This document shows positions 12,942 to 23,079 of a stretch of 64,000 bases of DNA, piece after piece. Source of the DNA: Psoroptes ovis (Eukaryota > Arthropoda > Arachnida > Sarcoptiformes > Psoroptidae). Numbering within the stretch: the stretch's first letter is position 1; each line of letters begins with the position of its first letter. The notes below the pieces were generated by a model. That model ran no database searches. It worked only from the letters and a program-made list of their open reading frames with translations, and was not told the origin of the DNA. The position numbers and the translations under genes were made by a program. Location: assembly GCA_002943765.1 (NCBI GenBank), contig PQWQ01000046.1, positions 1-64,000 on the forward strand. The letters are read 5' to 3'.

Positions 12942-13753
12942 TTCGGATTCGGACTAGTACTCGATTCAATAATTGCTTAATCGATGATGATTGAATTTAT
13001 TGAATTATCGGAATATCTACCATTGAAAATCTATTGTGATGATGATCCAAAACAAAAAAAATTTTCAATGTCAAAGTTACGCATGACATGAAAAATTTCC
13101 AGCTTTGATTCCGGCCCATTATGACAGAGACAATTGTCGAATATATGCAATCTTGTCACATACTGTCAAATGGAAAACCGACTCCTTTCAATCTCAAAAT
13201 GAAACAATCAATGAATAATGATGATGATTCATACATGGAAATTTCAACAATCAATGAATCCGCATAATAATTATGTAATCAGTCTGCATTTTCATTCAAT
13301 GTTCAATGTATTGGCCTTGAAAAATTCATTATAAAAACGACAATTCAAAAACAATAACCGCATGGAAAACAATTATATATGCCCAAATTGCAATACACTT
13401 CATCTAAAACTACATGCGCATCTCAATCAATCAATCGAAAAAGTATAATCTTTCGGAAGCAAGGTGATTTATTATTAATTGAAATCATAATCATAATTCA
13501 CATTATACCTGTGAAACACTGAAAATACTGAAAATTCGTACAATTTTTTATTTTTTTCAAAAATAAAAAGAAGGACGATTAGGCTATCGTGGATGTGTAA
13601 ACAAGCGAAAACACGTGCTATTTTGAGTGTATTTTTATCATCAGCAGCAAATGTGTCTTAATAAATTTTTTCAGTCCTTCCTGAAACAGTTAATAAAGCT
13701 AATATGAAGATAGGAAATCTTAACAAAGCAAATAAGAAAGTAGCAGTAGAATG

Positions 13754-13781
13754 TATGTGTGTGTGTGTGTGTGTGTGTGTG
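13754..13781. repeat. (TG)n microsatellite
   Basis: An uninterrupted run of about 14 TG dinucleotides in intergenic DNA. Confidence 0.9.
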
Positions 13782-15680
13782 AAAAGTATGTCAGTGGCCT
13801 TAATTTTAAATTTAGTTTTGTTTTTGTCATTAGAATCAAGGGAAAAATTCCATTTCATCATTGAAAAATAATGCTTGGGATTTTCCAATAATTTTCACCA
13901 TTCTTAATTTAAAACTGTTATGTTTCATGTGTTTGCCATCAAATTCTGACCGAATTCTCGATTTATTCGAAAAAATCATGCAGCAAATTCCAATGAAATG
14001 GAATAAATAAATCAAAAATTTGTCGGAAAACAAACGACAAAATTTTGTTATCAAATCATTCATATAAACAAAAGGTGGAAATGCATGTGTATGGATGATA
14101 GACAATCATATTTAAATGTCTTCCATGTTATTAAGCTATACAGGATTTCCTTTTGTCATACGGAATGAATTTTTTTTTTTTTTTTTGCTTTTCATTGAAA
14201 CATTATAAAGTAGATCAGTGATTATATGAACGAAAAATAAAATAAAACCGTTGTGAAAAATGATTTAAGAAAAGGTAAATTTATTTATTTGTTTGTTTGT
14301 TTGATTGATTCATTTTGAAATATTAAACAAATAAACAAACAAACAAAAACCTTGAATCTTTGAAAAAACATAAATAATCTAACAGAATTTTGAGCTGGCT
14401 CCAACGAAAAAAATTCTTGGCATACTTTGGTAATCGTTAATTATTAGGTCAACGCATTTTGTCGTTTTTGATTGTCATTTATTCGTTAAATGAATGGAAA
14501 ATTTTCCAAGATTTGAAAACTAAGTAGGAAAAATTATACAAATCTTAAGATGTGCTTTCAAGTAAATGTTTAGAGAGAATTCTTTCTTCGGAGAAGATTC
14601 CCCATTTAAAAAAATGATGCATTAAATATTAAATTGATCAATGTCATCATTTATTAGATTGTTTTTACTTATTCAAATAAAAATATTGAAATATATCATT
14701 TATTATTGCGTAATTTTGAAAAAAAAATATTTAATAATTATTTCTATAGTCCTCATCAAACTTGACAGGTCTCTCAGGTAAAAGTCATTGAAAAAACACC
14801 AAAAAAAAAAAAAAAAAAAAAAATCAAAAAATGATAATGATTAGAGAAAGGGTTGGGTTTTCATTAAATAATGTTTTTTCTATGTGCACTTAAGAATATA
14901 CTTCGAAGCACATAATCATCATTCATTAAATGATTTAGTGTTACGCAATCCAATAAAAATATCCGCAACAATAAGAAAAACCAGTCGTATGACTCATCAT
15001 TTTGAAAAGTTGAAATTCGGTTCTGCTAATCAAAAAGAAGAAGATGAAGAAGAATAGTACATATTTTACAAAAAAGCACAAACACTAATCATTCATTCAA
15101 ACAACAACCACCACCACCACTACCAGTCTTATAACAGGCAAAATAATGATTGGTTGGTGAATGTTTATTTCAACTCTTTATATTCATTTTTTATAACGAA
15201 CAAAGAATCGGCATTATGATGAAGCGAATAATCATCATCATTTGAAATTGTTTACATCAATTTTAATGTTGTTTTGGTTGATGTGTTGTAACAATAACTA
15301 TGGCAAGCAATTGAATTAATTTAAATGATGATGAATATAAATAATAAATTTCTCAATCAATTTTTGAAAAATTCAAAACCAAAAAGCCTCAAGTCAAAGA
15401 GATAATTATTTTGTTTTGTGTATTCATATATTGAATGTCATATGTTTGTTTACCAGAATAATAATAATTATACTTTGACAAAACAGAATGAAATTAATTT
15501 TTTTTTGTTTAATGTAAAAGAAGAACAAGTAATCAATCAATCAATTGATTAATTGACTGATGAATAAATTTTTTTCATTTATTATTAGACCATATTATGC
15601 CTGATCAGTCGATCAAATCAATAGATGAGAGTGGTGGTAAAAACCAAAGCCAATTCGATAGCAAACAAATGAATAATATA

Positions 15681-15760
15681 TTATGTTGTCCGAAAAGTTT
15701 TTGTCGATTATATCGTAGGGAATCATGAGAAAATTGGCAAGAACTTATTGGACAATCTAA
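15681..15760. mobile_element. Palindromic mariner-like MITE, copy 8
   Basis: The left arm is of the CCG subtype (TGTCCGAAAAGTTTTTG) but the right arm ends GAACTTATTGGACAATCTAA, closer to the CCCATAAG subtype: a mixed copy. TA flanks on both sides. Confidence 0.87.
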
Positions 15761-16529
15761 TAGTTGAAATCAGATTAAAAAAGACAAACATCCAATCACT
15801 TTGTGGTTGGCGTTAATGAATAATAATGATAATAATATTTTCACTTCTCTTTCAATTTATTTTTGTTTCACCTTGAAATTTTGATGATTGTCGTCGCTGC
15901 TGCTATTGTTGTTGTTGTTTGGTTTGATTGTGAAAAAGTCAGGTATAAAAATGAAAAAAAATGGAAAAAAAATTTCAAGGTTTTTCATTCATTTACATTC
16001 ACAAAAAGAACAAATCAAAAGACAAAAAGTGAAAAAAAATATCCACAAAAGATAACATTTGATTAATGGAGAAAAGTATTAAGTAGTAGAAAATACCATT
16101 AAACCAACTTTTCTATTTATTTATTCATCTCTTAAATTCATGTGATTTTATCAATTATCATTTTTGATTGTACATTCGTCTTCATCATTGAAAAAGAGTT
16201 CTCGAACAAACATTTTATCTTTCAAACAAAAAATTTAATGATCAATGACATGGTCCAAAGTGAATTGCTACGCTGGGTTTTTCCATGATCACTTTTGTTG
16301 ATCAATTTGGATCAAAACAAAATTTTTTTTTTTATTTAATTTGGGAATTTACGCTTTCTCTTTTTAGTTTAACTTAAAGATTATGTTCTTAAGACATTCA
16401 AAATTACATAATTTTCAATTTTGTGAGAAAAAATCAAGAATTTTTTGTCTGAAAAAATCAATTTCTGGTACTCGTATTAATATGCTCAGTCAATTTTTCA
16501 AATCAGAAAAAAAAACAGTAGAAAATGTA

Positions 16530-16611
16530 TTAGATTGTCCGCAAAATTTTCACCAGTTATATCGCATAGAAAATCATTGAAAAATCGGCCGAAACTTTTC
16601 GGACAATCTAA
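16530..16611. mobile_element. Palindromic mariner-like MITE, copy 9
   Basis: CCG subtype with TA flanks and a TATATCGCATAGAAAATCA centre. Arm substitutions suggest moderate age. Confidence 0.87.
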
Positions 16612-17050
16612 TAATACATAAAATATGTGCTATGTTTGGATATATATATCAAAATGATGATAAAATTTGTTATTTTTAGCATCATTTTGGCACACACAAC
16701 ATGCCTAAATGTTGATGATGCGGTAGTTTGTTGTGCTCAAACATATGAGTCATCATCAGCAGCAGCATTTGCGCAATTTTTTCCGAGTTGAATTGAGTTG
16801 AATATTGAATTGAATGAAGCCCTAAATAACTCAACCCATTCAAATGTATTGTGTGGTGGTGGTGGGTTTTTGCTGCTATTTTAGCAGCATTCCGAAACGA
16901 AAACCCCATTGGTTTATAATGATTTAAGGGAAAATGTATGATTCATTCATTGGAAAAAATGTTCATCGAAGCATTTGAATTTGAATACTGAAAATAAATA
17001 AAAAAAATTCTGGTTATTTTAATGTGTTTTTTTTTGTAATGCAGATACTA

Positions 17051-17131
17051 TATGGTTGTCCGAAAAGTTTTTGCTGATTTTTCAATGATTTTCTACGATA
17101 TAACCGATGAAAAACTTTTCGGACAACCTAA
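17051..17131. mobile_element. Palindromic mariner-like MITE, copy 10
   Basis: CCG subtype with the centre in the opposite orientation (ATTTTCTACGATATAACCG). TA flanks. The right end plus TA plus AA reads AATAAA. Confidence 0.88.
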
Positions 17132-18293
17132 TAAAAACAAATACATGTTGAATCGATTGAATCACTTGAATTTTCTCTTTGATTTAATTTCCATGCTATT
17201 CCATTCTCAATAAACATGTCTGAACATTTTCGATGACTAAACTGTTGAAGAATGCATAGAATGTGCTCGACACTATGGAATTATTTGGGCTTTTTTATTG
17301 ATCAAAAAATGAGGTTATTTTTTTGGAAAAACGGAAAATTTTTAAAGGTATCGAATGGATCAAAAATACGGCTGATATTCGACAAGCATCATATTCGACT
17401 GTCTGGCATTCAAAACACTCTGCTGCTGCATTGATTTGTACGCTGTGTACACGCCTATTTACATGTTTGTATCGAAAAAAAAATTTGGCTATAGTCTTTA
17501 CCAAAAAAGGAAAATTGTCAAAATTTCGAAATCAATCAATATCAAACTCAAACTATTCAATTGATCAACAATAAATGTTTAAAATAAATGTTTGATTGAT
17601 TCGAGAAAATAAAGGGTTCAAATCACCAAATTCCAAAATAACTTGATTCGTTGCTTAATAAAATTCTTTGAAAAATAAAATAATAAAAAAAATTTGAAAA
17701 ATATCAAATAATAAATGAACAATTAAGGATTATAGATTTGAAAAAACAAACATTTGATTGTTTGTTTGCAAGTTTTATTTACAAACAAACAAATTTTGTT
17801 ATCGAGACAAATTTTTTTCTTCCAAATCTTTGATCCTGAAAGATTATAGAAACGAGAGCAACGGTAATCAAACAAACAAACAAAAAAAACACAATTTTAA
17901 ATGATGGATAATTGAAAGGAATTAATGAAAATTCTTTTTGGATAAAGCATAAACAACAAAGTGGATATTGATATAAACAGACAAACAAAAACAAAATAGA
18001 AAAACATATTTACCAATCAATTATATTTCAGATATATAAGAGTTAAAGAAAAAACACCCAAAAAAACGATTGCGTGTTTTCATCATTGATATTTCGTAAT
18101 GAATATATTTTTCATTTAATTCAATGAACATGAATATCGAAAACGACAAAATGTTTAATGATTAAAAACAGAAAACAACAAAAGTTGTATATTTGACAAT
18201 TTGAATCATTTTTTTTGTTATTGTTCAGTTGGTTCACATTTATGTAATGAAAAATACAATGATATCATTGTAATTCCAAACATATTTTTTTCA

Positions 18294-18373
18294 TTAGGTT
18301 GTCCGTAAAGTTTTTGCCGATTATATCGTAGAAAATGGCTGGAAAATCGGCAAAAACTTTCCGAACAACCTAA
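18294..18373. mobile_element. Palindromic mariner-like MITE, copy 11 (first of an adjacent pair)
   Basis: CCG subtype with a GATTATATCGTAGAAAA centre. Consensus TTAGGTTGTCC and CCTAA ends. Separated by 15 bp from copy 12. Confidence 0.92.
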
Positions 18374-18388
18374 TAGTTTCAGTAATTA

Positions 18389-18468
18389 TTAGGTTGTCCC
18401 ATAAGTTCTTGCCGTTTTTTCAATTATATTCTACGATATAACCGGCAAGAACTTATGGGACAACCCAA
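18389..18468. mobile_element. Palindromic mariner-like MITE, copy 12 (second of the pair)
   Basis: Both arms are of the CCCATAAG subtype, but the centre (ATTCTACGATATAACCGG) is the one typical of the CCG subtype. TA flanks. Confidence 0.92.
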
Positions 18469-19918
18469 TATTTGAGAATGAATCTTTCAAAATCCTAAAA
18501 TTGACTTAATCGAAATTCATTGAGAGTTTTTTTTTCGATCAAAGAAAAAGGATTCTTACAAGATGTTGTAAAATGAGTGTCATATGATTGATTAAATATC
18601 GAAAACCTTGTGATTTTTATTTTTGATATTTTTACTATTTTTGAAGGAGAAAAAATCTTATCATTTGCTTTGAAATGAAAAAACAAATCAATTGTCGTTG
18701 CTGTGGTGCAAAATCATCGAAAATCCATAGATCTTTAACATTTTTGATTTTTCAATCAAAAACAATTTGATTAATGAATGAATGATTGGAAAATTCGATG
18801 ACTAATTTGTTTCCGGCACTAAAATCATATCATTTTTGACATTTTAATGTTATTTATAAGAAAAGCATACTAAATCAGTCTTGTAAATTTGCCAATTCTC
18901 TTCACCATTCATTATCATAATTTGTTTGTTTACCGAATTGAAAATAATTCAAATTTCAAAACAAATAACAAAATTCCTTATTTTGGAAGAAGATAAAATG
19001 CTCAAATAACAAACAAACAAACAACAACCTCATGAAAGCATCCAAACAAATCCTAAATTTTGTGTTTGTATGATGTTTACTATTCATACATAGAGAATAA
19101 ATAAAAGAATTTAATACGATTTGAATTAAATTCAATGCAGATTCATTCAATTTTGAATCGTTCAATATGAAAATTTCTTAATTTTTCATTTTGTTTTCCA
19201 AAGCAAAACGGAAAATTAACATTGAAATATGATTAATTTTATTATTATTACAACATAATACGTGACCAAATTTAATATTTTTTTTTTTTTTGGTTTTTCA
19301 AATGATAATTTTTCCACCATTCATAATTACTGGTGGTCGTCATAGTATTTTGTCACTGCTTTCCGCAGAAAGTATTTTTATGAAAAGCATAGGCGCCATT
19401 TGGATAGCATTGAATAAGAGAAGCTATCTTTCGACAAACATCGATCAAAAAAACATGTATTCACTTAATAAATGGCATTTGATGATGATGACATTTTCTT
19501 AATCATAATCGTAAAAATGGTAGATAAATAAATAAAATCAATAAATTCTTAATCAAAACCAATAAGTAAATAAATAAACAACAAATTGATTCTGCTATCA
19601 TTCTACATTTGAATTATTTGTATTATATGAATTATGTTTAATGAAAATACTACAAGTCACGGGAAACTATATTTTAAATGGATATTATTAAATGATATCA
19701 TTAAAGAGATCCAAGAAAAAAATAGAATGATATCATTGCAATTATTTTGATTGGTCGACGATGATGTCATGGTATTTTGAATTGAGTTTGTATGTTTTGT
19801 ATGTATTTATTTTCAAAATTGAAAATCTTGAAAAACAACGATCATAATCATCAATGGTATTATATTGGTGGTGGTAGAAGCTGTTGATTTAGTTTTGCTG
19901 TATGTTTATATAATTACA

Positions 19919-19998
19919 TAAGGTTGTCCGGAAAATATTTGCCGATTATATTGTAGGGAATAATGAGAAAATCGGCAAAAACTTATGGGACAATCCAA
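19919..19998. mobile_element. Palindromic mariner-like MITE, copy 13
   Basis: Mixed copy: the left arm starts AAGGTTGTCCGGAAAATATT and the right arm ends AACTTATGGGACAATCCAA. It lies about 190 bp upstream of the TATA box of the zipper gene. Confidence 0.87.
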
Positions 19999-20189
19999 AT
20001 AGCATCAATGATCAAATATTTGCCACTAGTTCCCTTTGAATACTACATACAAACACACATATACCATTTTTTCTCTTTTACAAAAACGTAAATCTTGAAA
20101 CGACAAATACGATCAAAAAATGCTGGCGCCATTGGTGTATATGTTTGGCGAGAGTGTGTGTGTGTGTGTGTCTGTCTACACGAAGAGCA

Positions 20190-20229
20190 TATATAAATAG
20201 GAAAAACCAATGATAATCATTTTTCATTC
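20190..20229 (+). promoter_or_regulatory. TATA box and initiator of the zipper gene
   Basis: TATATAAATA at 20190-20199 is followed about 30 bp later by an initiator-like TCATTCAGG at 20224-20232. Spacing and order fit a classic RNA polymerase II core promoter. A TG-repeat (about 20154-20171) precedes it. No other gene here shows so clear a TATA box. Confidence 0.7.
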
Positions 20230-20261
20230 AGGTCTTGACTTCGTTGTGTGCGAAATTTGAA

Positions 20262-20321
20262 ATGTTTAAAATTTGTTCATTGATTTTACATATATTCTTA
20301 ATTATTTTGACAATTATTTGA
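20262..20321 (+). CDS. Candidate upstream ORF, 19 codons
   Basis: ATG at 20262 opens a 19-residue hydrophobic peptide ending in TGA at 20319-20321. It lies between the inferred transcription start and the main ATG at 20398, so it would be in the 5' leader. Such ORFs can control translation of stress-responsive bZIP mRNAs, but no direct evidence of use is visible. Confidence 0.35.
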   Translation: MFKICSLILHIFLIILTII

Positions 20322-20397
20322 ATTTTCAAATTTTTAAAACTTTTAAAAATTGAAACACAAGTGCAATTTACATTTATTCAAACAAATTTACTGGAAA

Positions 20398-21987
20398 ATG
20401 GCCACCACAAATATACAACTTGACCAACAACAACCTCATCAAAATAATTTTACATTTTTACCAATGGCCAACATGAGAAATTCAAACATATTCGATGAAA
20501 ATTTGTTGATTAATAATAATCATAATCATAATGAAAATAGTAACAATTGTAATGGTAATAGTTCGATCATTGATTATTCAAATAATGATTTTAACAATGG
20601 AAATACATTGAATACGCCTGATATTGTCGATATGTTAGATTCATTTCATCCAACATTTCAATCGGAAAAATATTATAACAATGACCAGAATCCATTGTTA
20701 TTCACTGATGTTTATTCACAATTGGATGCGCAACAATCACCATTGATGTTACTGGAACCGACAACAACACAAACATCCGCAATAATGATGAATCCAGCTT
20801 CAAATCAATCAATGATTAATCAATCAATGATAAATGATAATTATAATAATTATCAAAAACAACATAATTATTATGATCAACATCAACAACAAATCAAACC
20901 AGAACCATATTCATTGCTTGAAAGTTCAGAAATTAATTTAGAATATATGAATTCACCTGAAATGGCTCCAGTTTCACCGAATAAAGTATGTCCACAATCA
21001 GAATATGAATATTCACAACAACCATCACCATTATCATCGAATAACAATTCGACAATATCCTATCAAAATCTTGAATGTGCACAACCAATTCTTCAAATAA
21101 AAAATGAATTTGATATTATGTTTGATGATTATTTGAATGATCAACAATCAAAACAACAATCACAATTAAACAAAAATCAAATCAATGATTCACCATCATA
21201 TTCGATCTCATCTAATTATTCATCGATAGATTCATCATCATCATCAGCAGCGCCGCCACCACAATCAAAAACATTTACATTAATCGATGTTGTTAAACAA
21301 GAATCATTTGATAGCTCTACAACAGGCTTATTGATGCCCAGACAACAGCCACAGCAACAACAACAACAACAATCAACTATTGTGCCGACTGTGGTCGATG
21401 AAACAACAGCTTCGTTTATACCTCAAAATGACAGACAACAGCAGCAGCAACAACAAATTATTTACAATTTAACTCCATTAAATAATTTACAACAACAAAA
21501 CACGGTGACACCAACAACCAATTATTATTATATGACATCATCCAATAATAATAATAATACAAATAATGATCTAAATCAAGCTCATATAACAGCTTTACAA
21601 TCAGTATCATCATCATCATCATCATCATCATCGATAAATCATTCAAATCATAGTCAACAGCAGCAGCAGCCACCAATAACAAACGGACGTAAAAGAGCTG
21701 CCACAATGAATAATAACAATAATGGCAGTAATAATCACAATCAACAAACAACAGCCATTAAAAAACCACGAATGTCAAAACGTGAAAAACAAAAATTAAT
21801 GGAATCATATATTGACCAGTATGAACGAGAAAATAAACAATTAATCGAACAAATTGAATTATTCGAGAAGCAAATAAATTTTTGTAAAAAATATCTGAAT
21901 GAAAGTGTTGCACCTTACATACAACAACAACAACAAAATCAACAACCAATACATCAACAAATACAGAATATAATTGGCATGGTTTGA
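20398..21987 (+). CDS. Intronless Gln/Asn-rich putative leucine-zipper transcription factor
   Basis: 529 residues from the first ATG (context AAAATGGCC). An open frame extends upstream to a TTG at 20350, but the ATG at 20398 is preferred. Most of the protein is low complexity (Asn, Gln, Ser), typical of activation regions. The only domain-like part is at about 456-505: a basic stretch KKPRMSKREKQK followed by a heptad-patterned amphipathic helix (MESYIDQYERENKQLIEQI, then LFEKQINFCKKYL). This resembles a bZIP dimerisation helix, but the canonical NxxAAxxCR DNA-contact signature is missing, so it may bind DNA atypically or act as a dimerisation partner. I cannot assign a family; ATF4-, CHOP- or Xrp1-like factors are possibilities. 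TATA promoter, no introns and a uORF suggest inducible expression. A MITE lies in the 3' UTR. Confidence 0.75.
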   Translation: MATTNIQLDQQQPHQNNFTFLPMANMRNSNIFDENLLINNNHNHNENSNNCNGNSSIIDYSNNDFNNGNTLNTPDIVDMLDSFHPTFQSEKYYNNDQNPLLFTDVYSQLDAQQSPLMLLEPTTTQTSAIMMNPASNQSMINQSMINDNYNNYQKQHNYYDQHQQQIKPEPYSLLESSEINLEYMNSPEMAPVSPNKVCPQSEYEYSQQPSPLSSNNNSTISYQNLECAQPILQIKNEFDIMFDDYLNDQQSKQQSQLNKNQINDSPSYSISSNYSSIDSSSSSAAPPPQSKTFTLIDVVKQESFDSSTTGLLMPRQQPQQQQQQQSTIVPTVVDETTASFIPQNDRQQQQQQQIIYNLTPLNNLQQQNTVTPTTNYYYMTSSNNNNNTNNDLNQAHITALQSVSSSSSSSSSINHSNHSQQQQQPPITNGRKRAATMNNNNNGSNNHNQQTTAIKKPRMSKREKQKLMESYIDQYERENKQLIEQIELFEKQINFCKKYLNESVAPYIQQQQQNQQPIHQQIQNIIGMV

Positions 21988-22015
21988 ACCATGAACCAAT
22001 TGAAATCAAAATTAT

Positions 22016-22095
22016 TTAGGTTGTCCGAAATGTTCTTGCCGATATTTCAATTATTTTCTACGAAATAACCGGCAAAAACTTTTTGGACAACCTAA
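22016..22095. mobile_element. Palindromic mariner-like MITE, copy 14, in the 3' UTR of the zipper gene
   Basis: It begins 28 bp after the stop codon at 21985-21987. Arms TTAGGTTGTCCGAAATGTTC and CGGCAAAAACTTTTTGGACAACCTAA; the left is mixed-subtype. The right TA flank (22096-22097) completes an AATAAA. Confidence 0.92.
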
Positions 22096-22099
22096 TAAA
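22094..22099 (+). terminator. AATAAA polyadenylation signal created at a MITE junction
   Basis: The hexamer consists of the last two bases of the MITE (AA), the TA target-site duplication and the next AA. A second AATAAA stands at 22125-22130. Either could serve the upstream gene; which is used is not visible. Confidence 0.5.
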
Positions 22100-22130
22100 A
22101 TCATATTCAAATCAATGGTCTCTTAATAAA

Positions 22131-23079
22131 TTTCTAATCACACACAATTTTTTTTACATATATGAATCAATATATACTCATTCGCTATTGTTATTATTAT
22201 CACTTTATCACAATCATTCGGATAATCATTCATTCAATTCAGCCACCGCATTTTCTTTTTTTCATTTATCAAAAATCAATGTCTATTTTTATTATTATTG
22301 ATTCATTTCTTCATTAATGACTGTGTATTATATACATTGACATTTAATATATGTTTATCTTTAATGTCTTCATTAATTCTTCATTATTATTTATTATTAT
22401 TAATTATTTCATTCAAATTTTTACATTTTTTCTTAAACATTTTTTCTTCTTCTTCTTTTCTTTCTTTATCAAACAAATCAAAATAAATAAAAATTGTTTT
22501 ACTTACTTATTTTCTTATTTTCGACCGATTCATTGTCATTTAAAATTAATGTCTTGAGTTGAATTTATTTATTGATGAGTTGAGTTGAATTGAATTGAAC
22601 TGATGATAATTTCAAATTTTTGATGATTTAAATTTGAATTAATTCAATTCAATCCAGAACAATTTTCAAAGAATCAATTTCAAAGGTGATGGAGAATGAT
22701 AAAGGTTTTCAAACATTTTCAAACAATTATGATGAGACACTTTTGAAGAATTTAAAATAATAGAAAATTTCATTTATTTGTTCAATTGGCAAGATGTAAA
22801 ATGATCACCGTGATCAACCAAATGCTTAAACATTTCGACTATTTCAACCCTTAGGAAAATAGCTTAACATCTTCAACACATTAAGGGTCAATTTTTAAGT
22901 GTCAATCAATAAATTTTTAATGGACAATGAATCATATCTTTTTATTTTAAAATCAAACCAACAAACAAAACAACAAAAAAAAATTAAGAAAATTCAAAGC
23001 AATAAACTAACAAAATCTATAGAAATGAAATGAAACGAATCACAAACAAATGGTGTGTAGTGACTAAATAATGATTAAT
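22131..23079. other. Convergent intergenic gap between the zipper gene and WDR7
   Basis: About 950 bp of AT-rich sequence between two converging genes. It will hold the 3' UTR of WDR7 (minus) and possibly an extended 3' UTR of the zipper gene. No coding potential is recognised. Confidence 0.5.

Larger units (their letters stand above)
7738..20189. other. Gene-poor intergenic region with MITEs
   Basis: About 12.4 kb of AT-rich DNA on both strands with only short, low-complexity ORFs of no recognisable family. It holds twelve of the eighteen palindromic MITEs, a long T-run (about 10316-10347), a TG microsatellite (about 13754-13781) and AAAC/TTTG foldbacks. It may contain distal regulatory sequence of the transcription-factor-like gene to its right, but nothing shows this directly. 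Confidence 0.6.

Noticed and set aside
19290..19502. 70-residue ORF in gene-poor DNA
   Set aside because: No recognisable domain, starts in a T-run and lacks any splice partner; the composition does not differ enough to call it a gene.
7738..20189. Autonomous mariner transposase
   Set aside because: No D,D34D-type catalytic open frame or decayed piece was recognised; only the short palindromes are present.
20350..20397. TTG-initiated extension of the zipper protein
   Set aside because: No ATG upstream in frame; the ATG at 20398 has a good context.
22083..22557. Three overlapping small hydrophobic ORFs
   Set aside because: Low-complexity Leu/Phe/Ser read from T-rich 3' UTR-like sequence; one starts inside a MITE.
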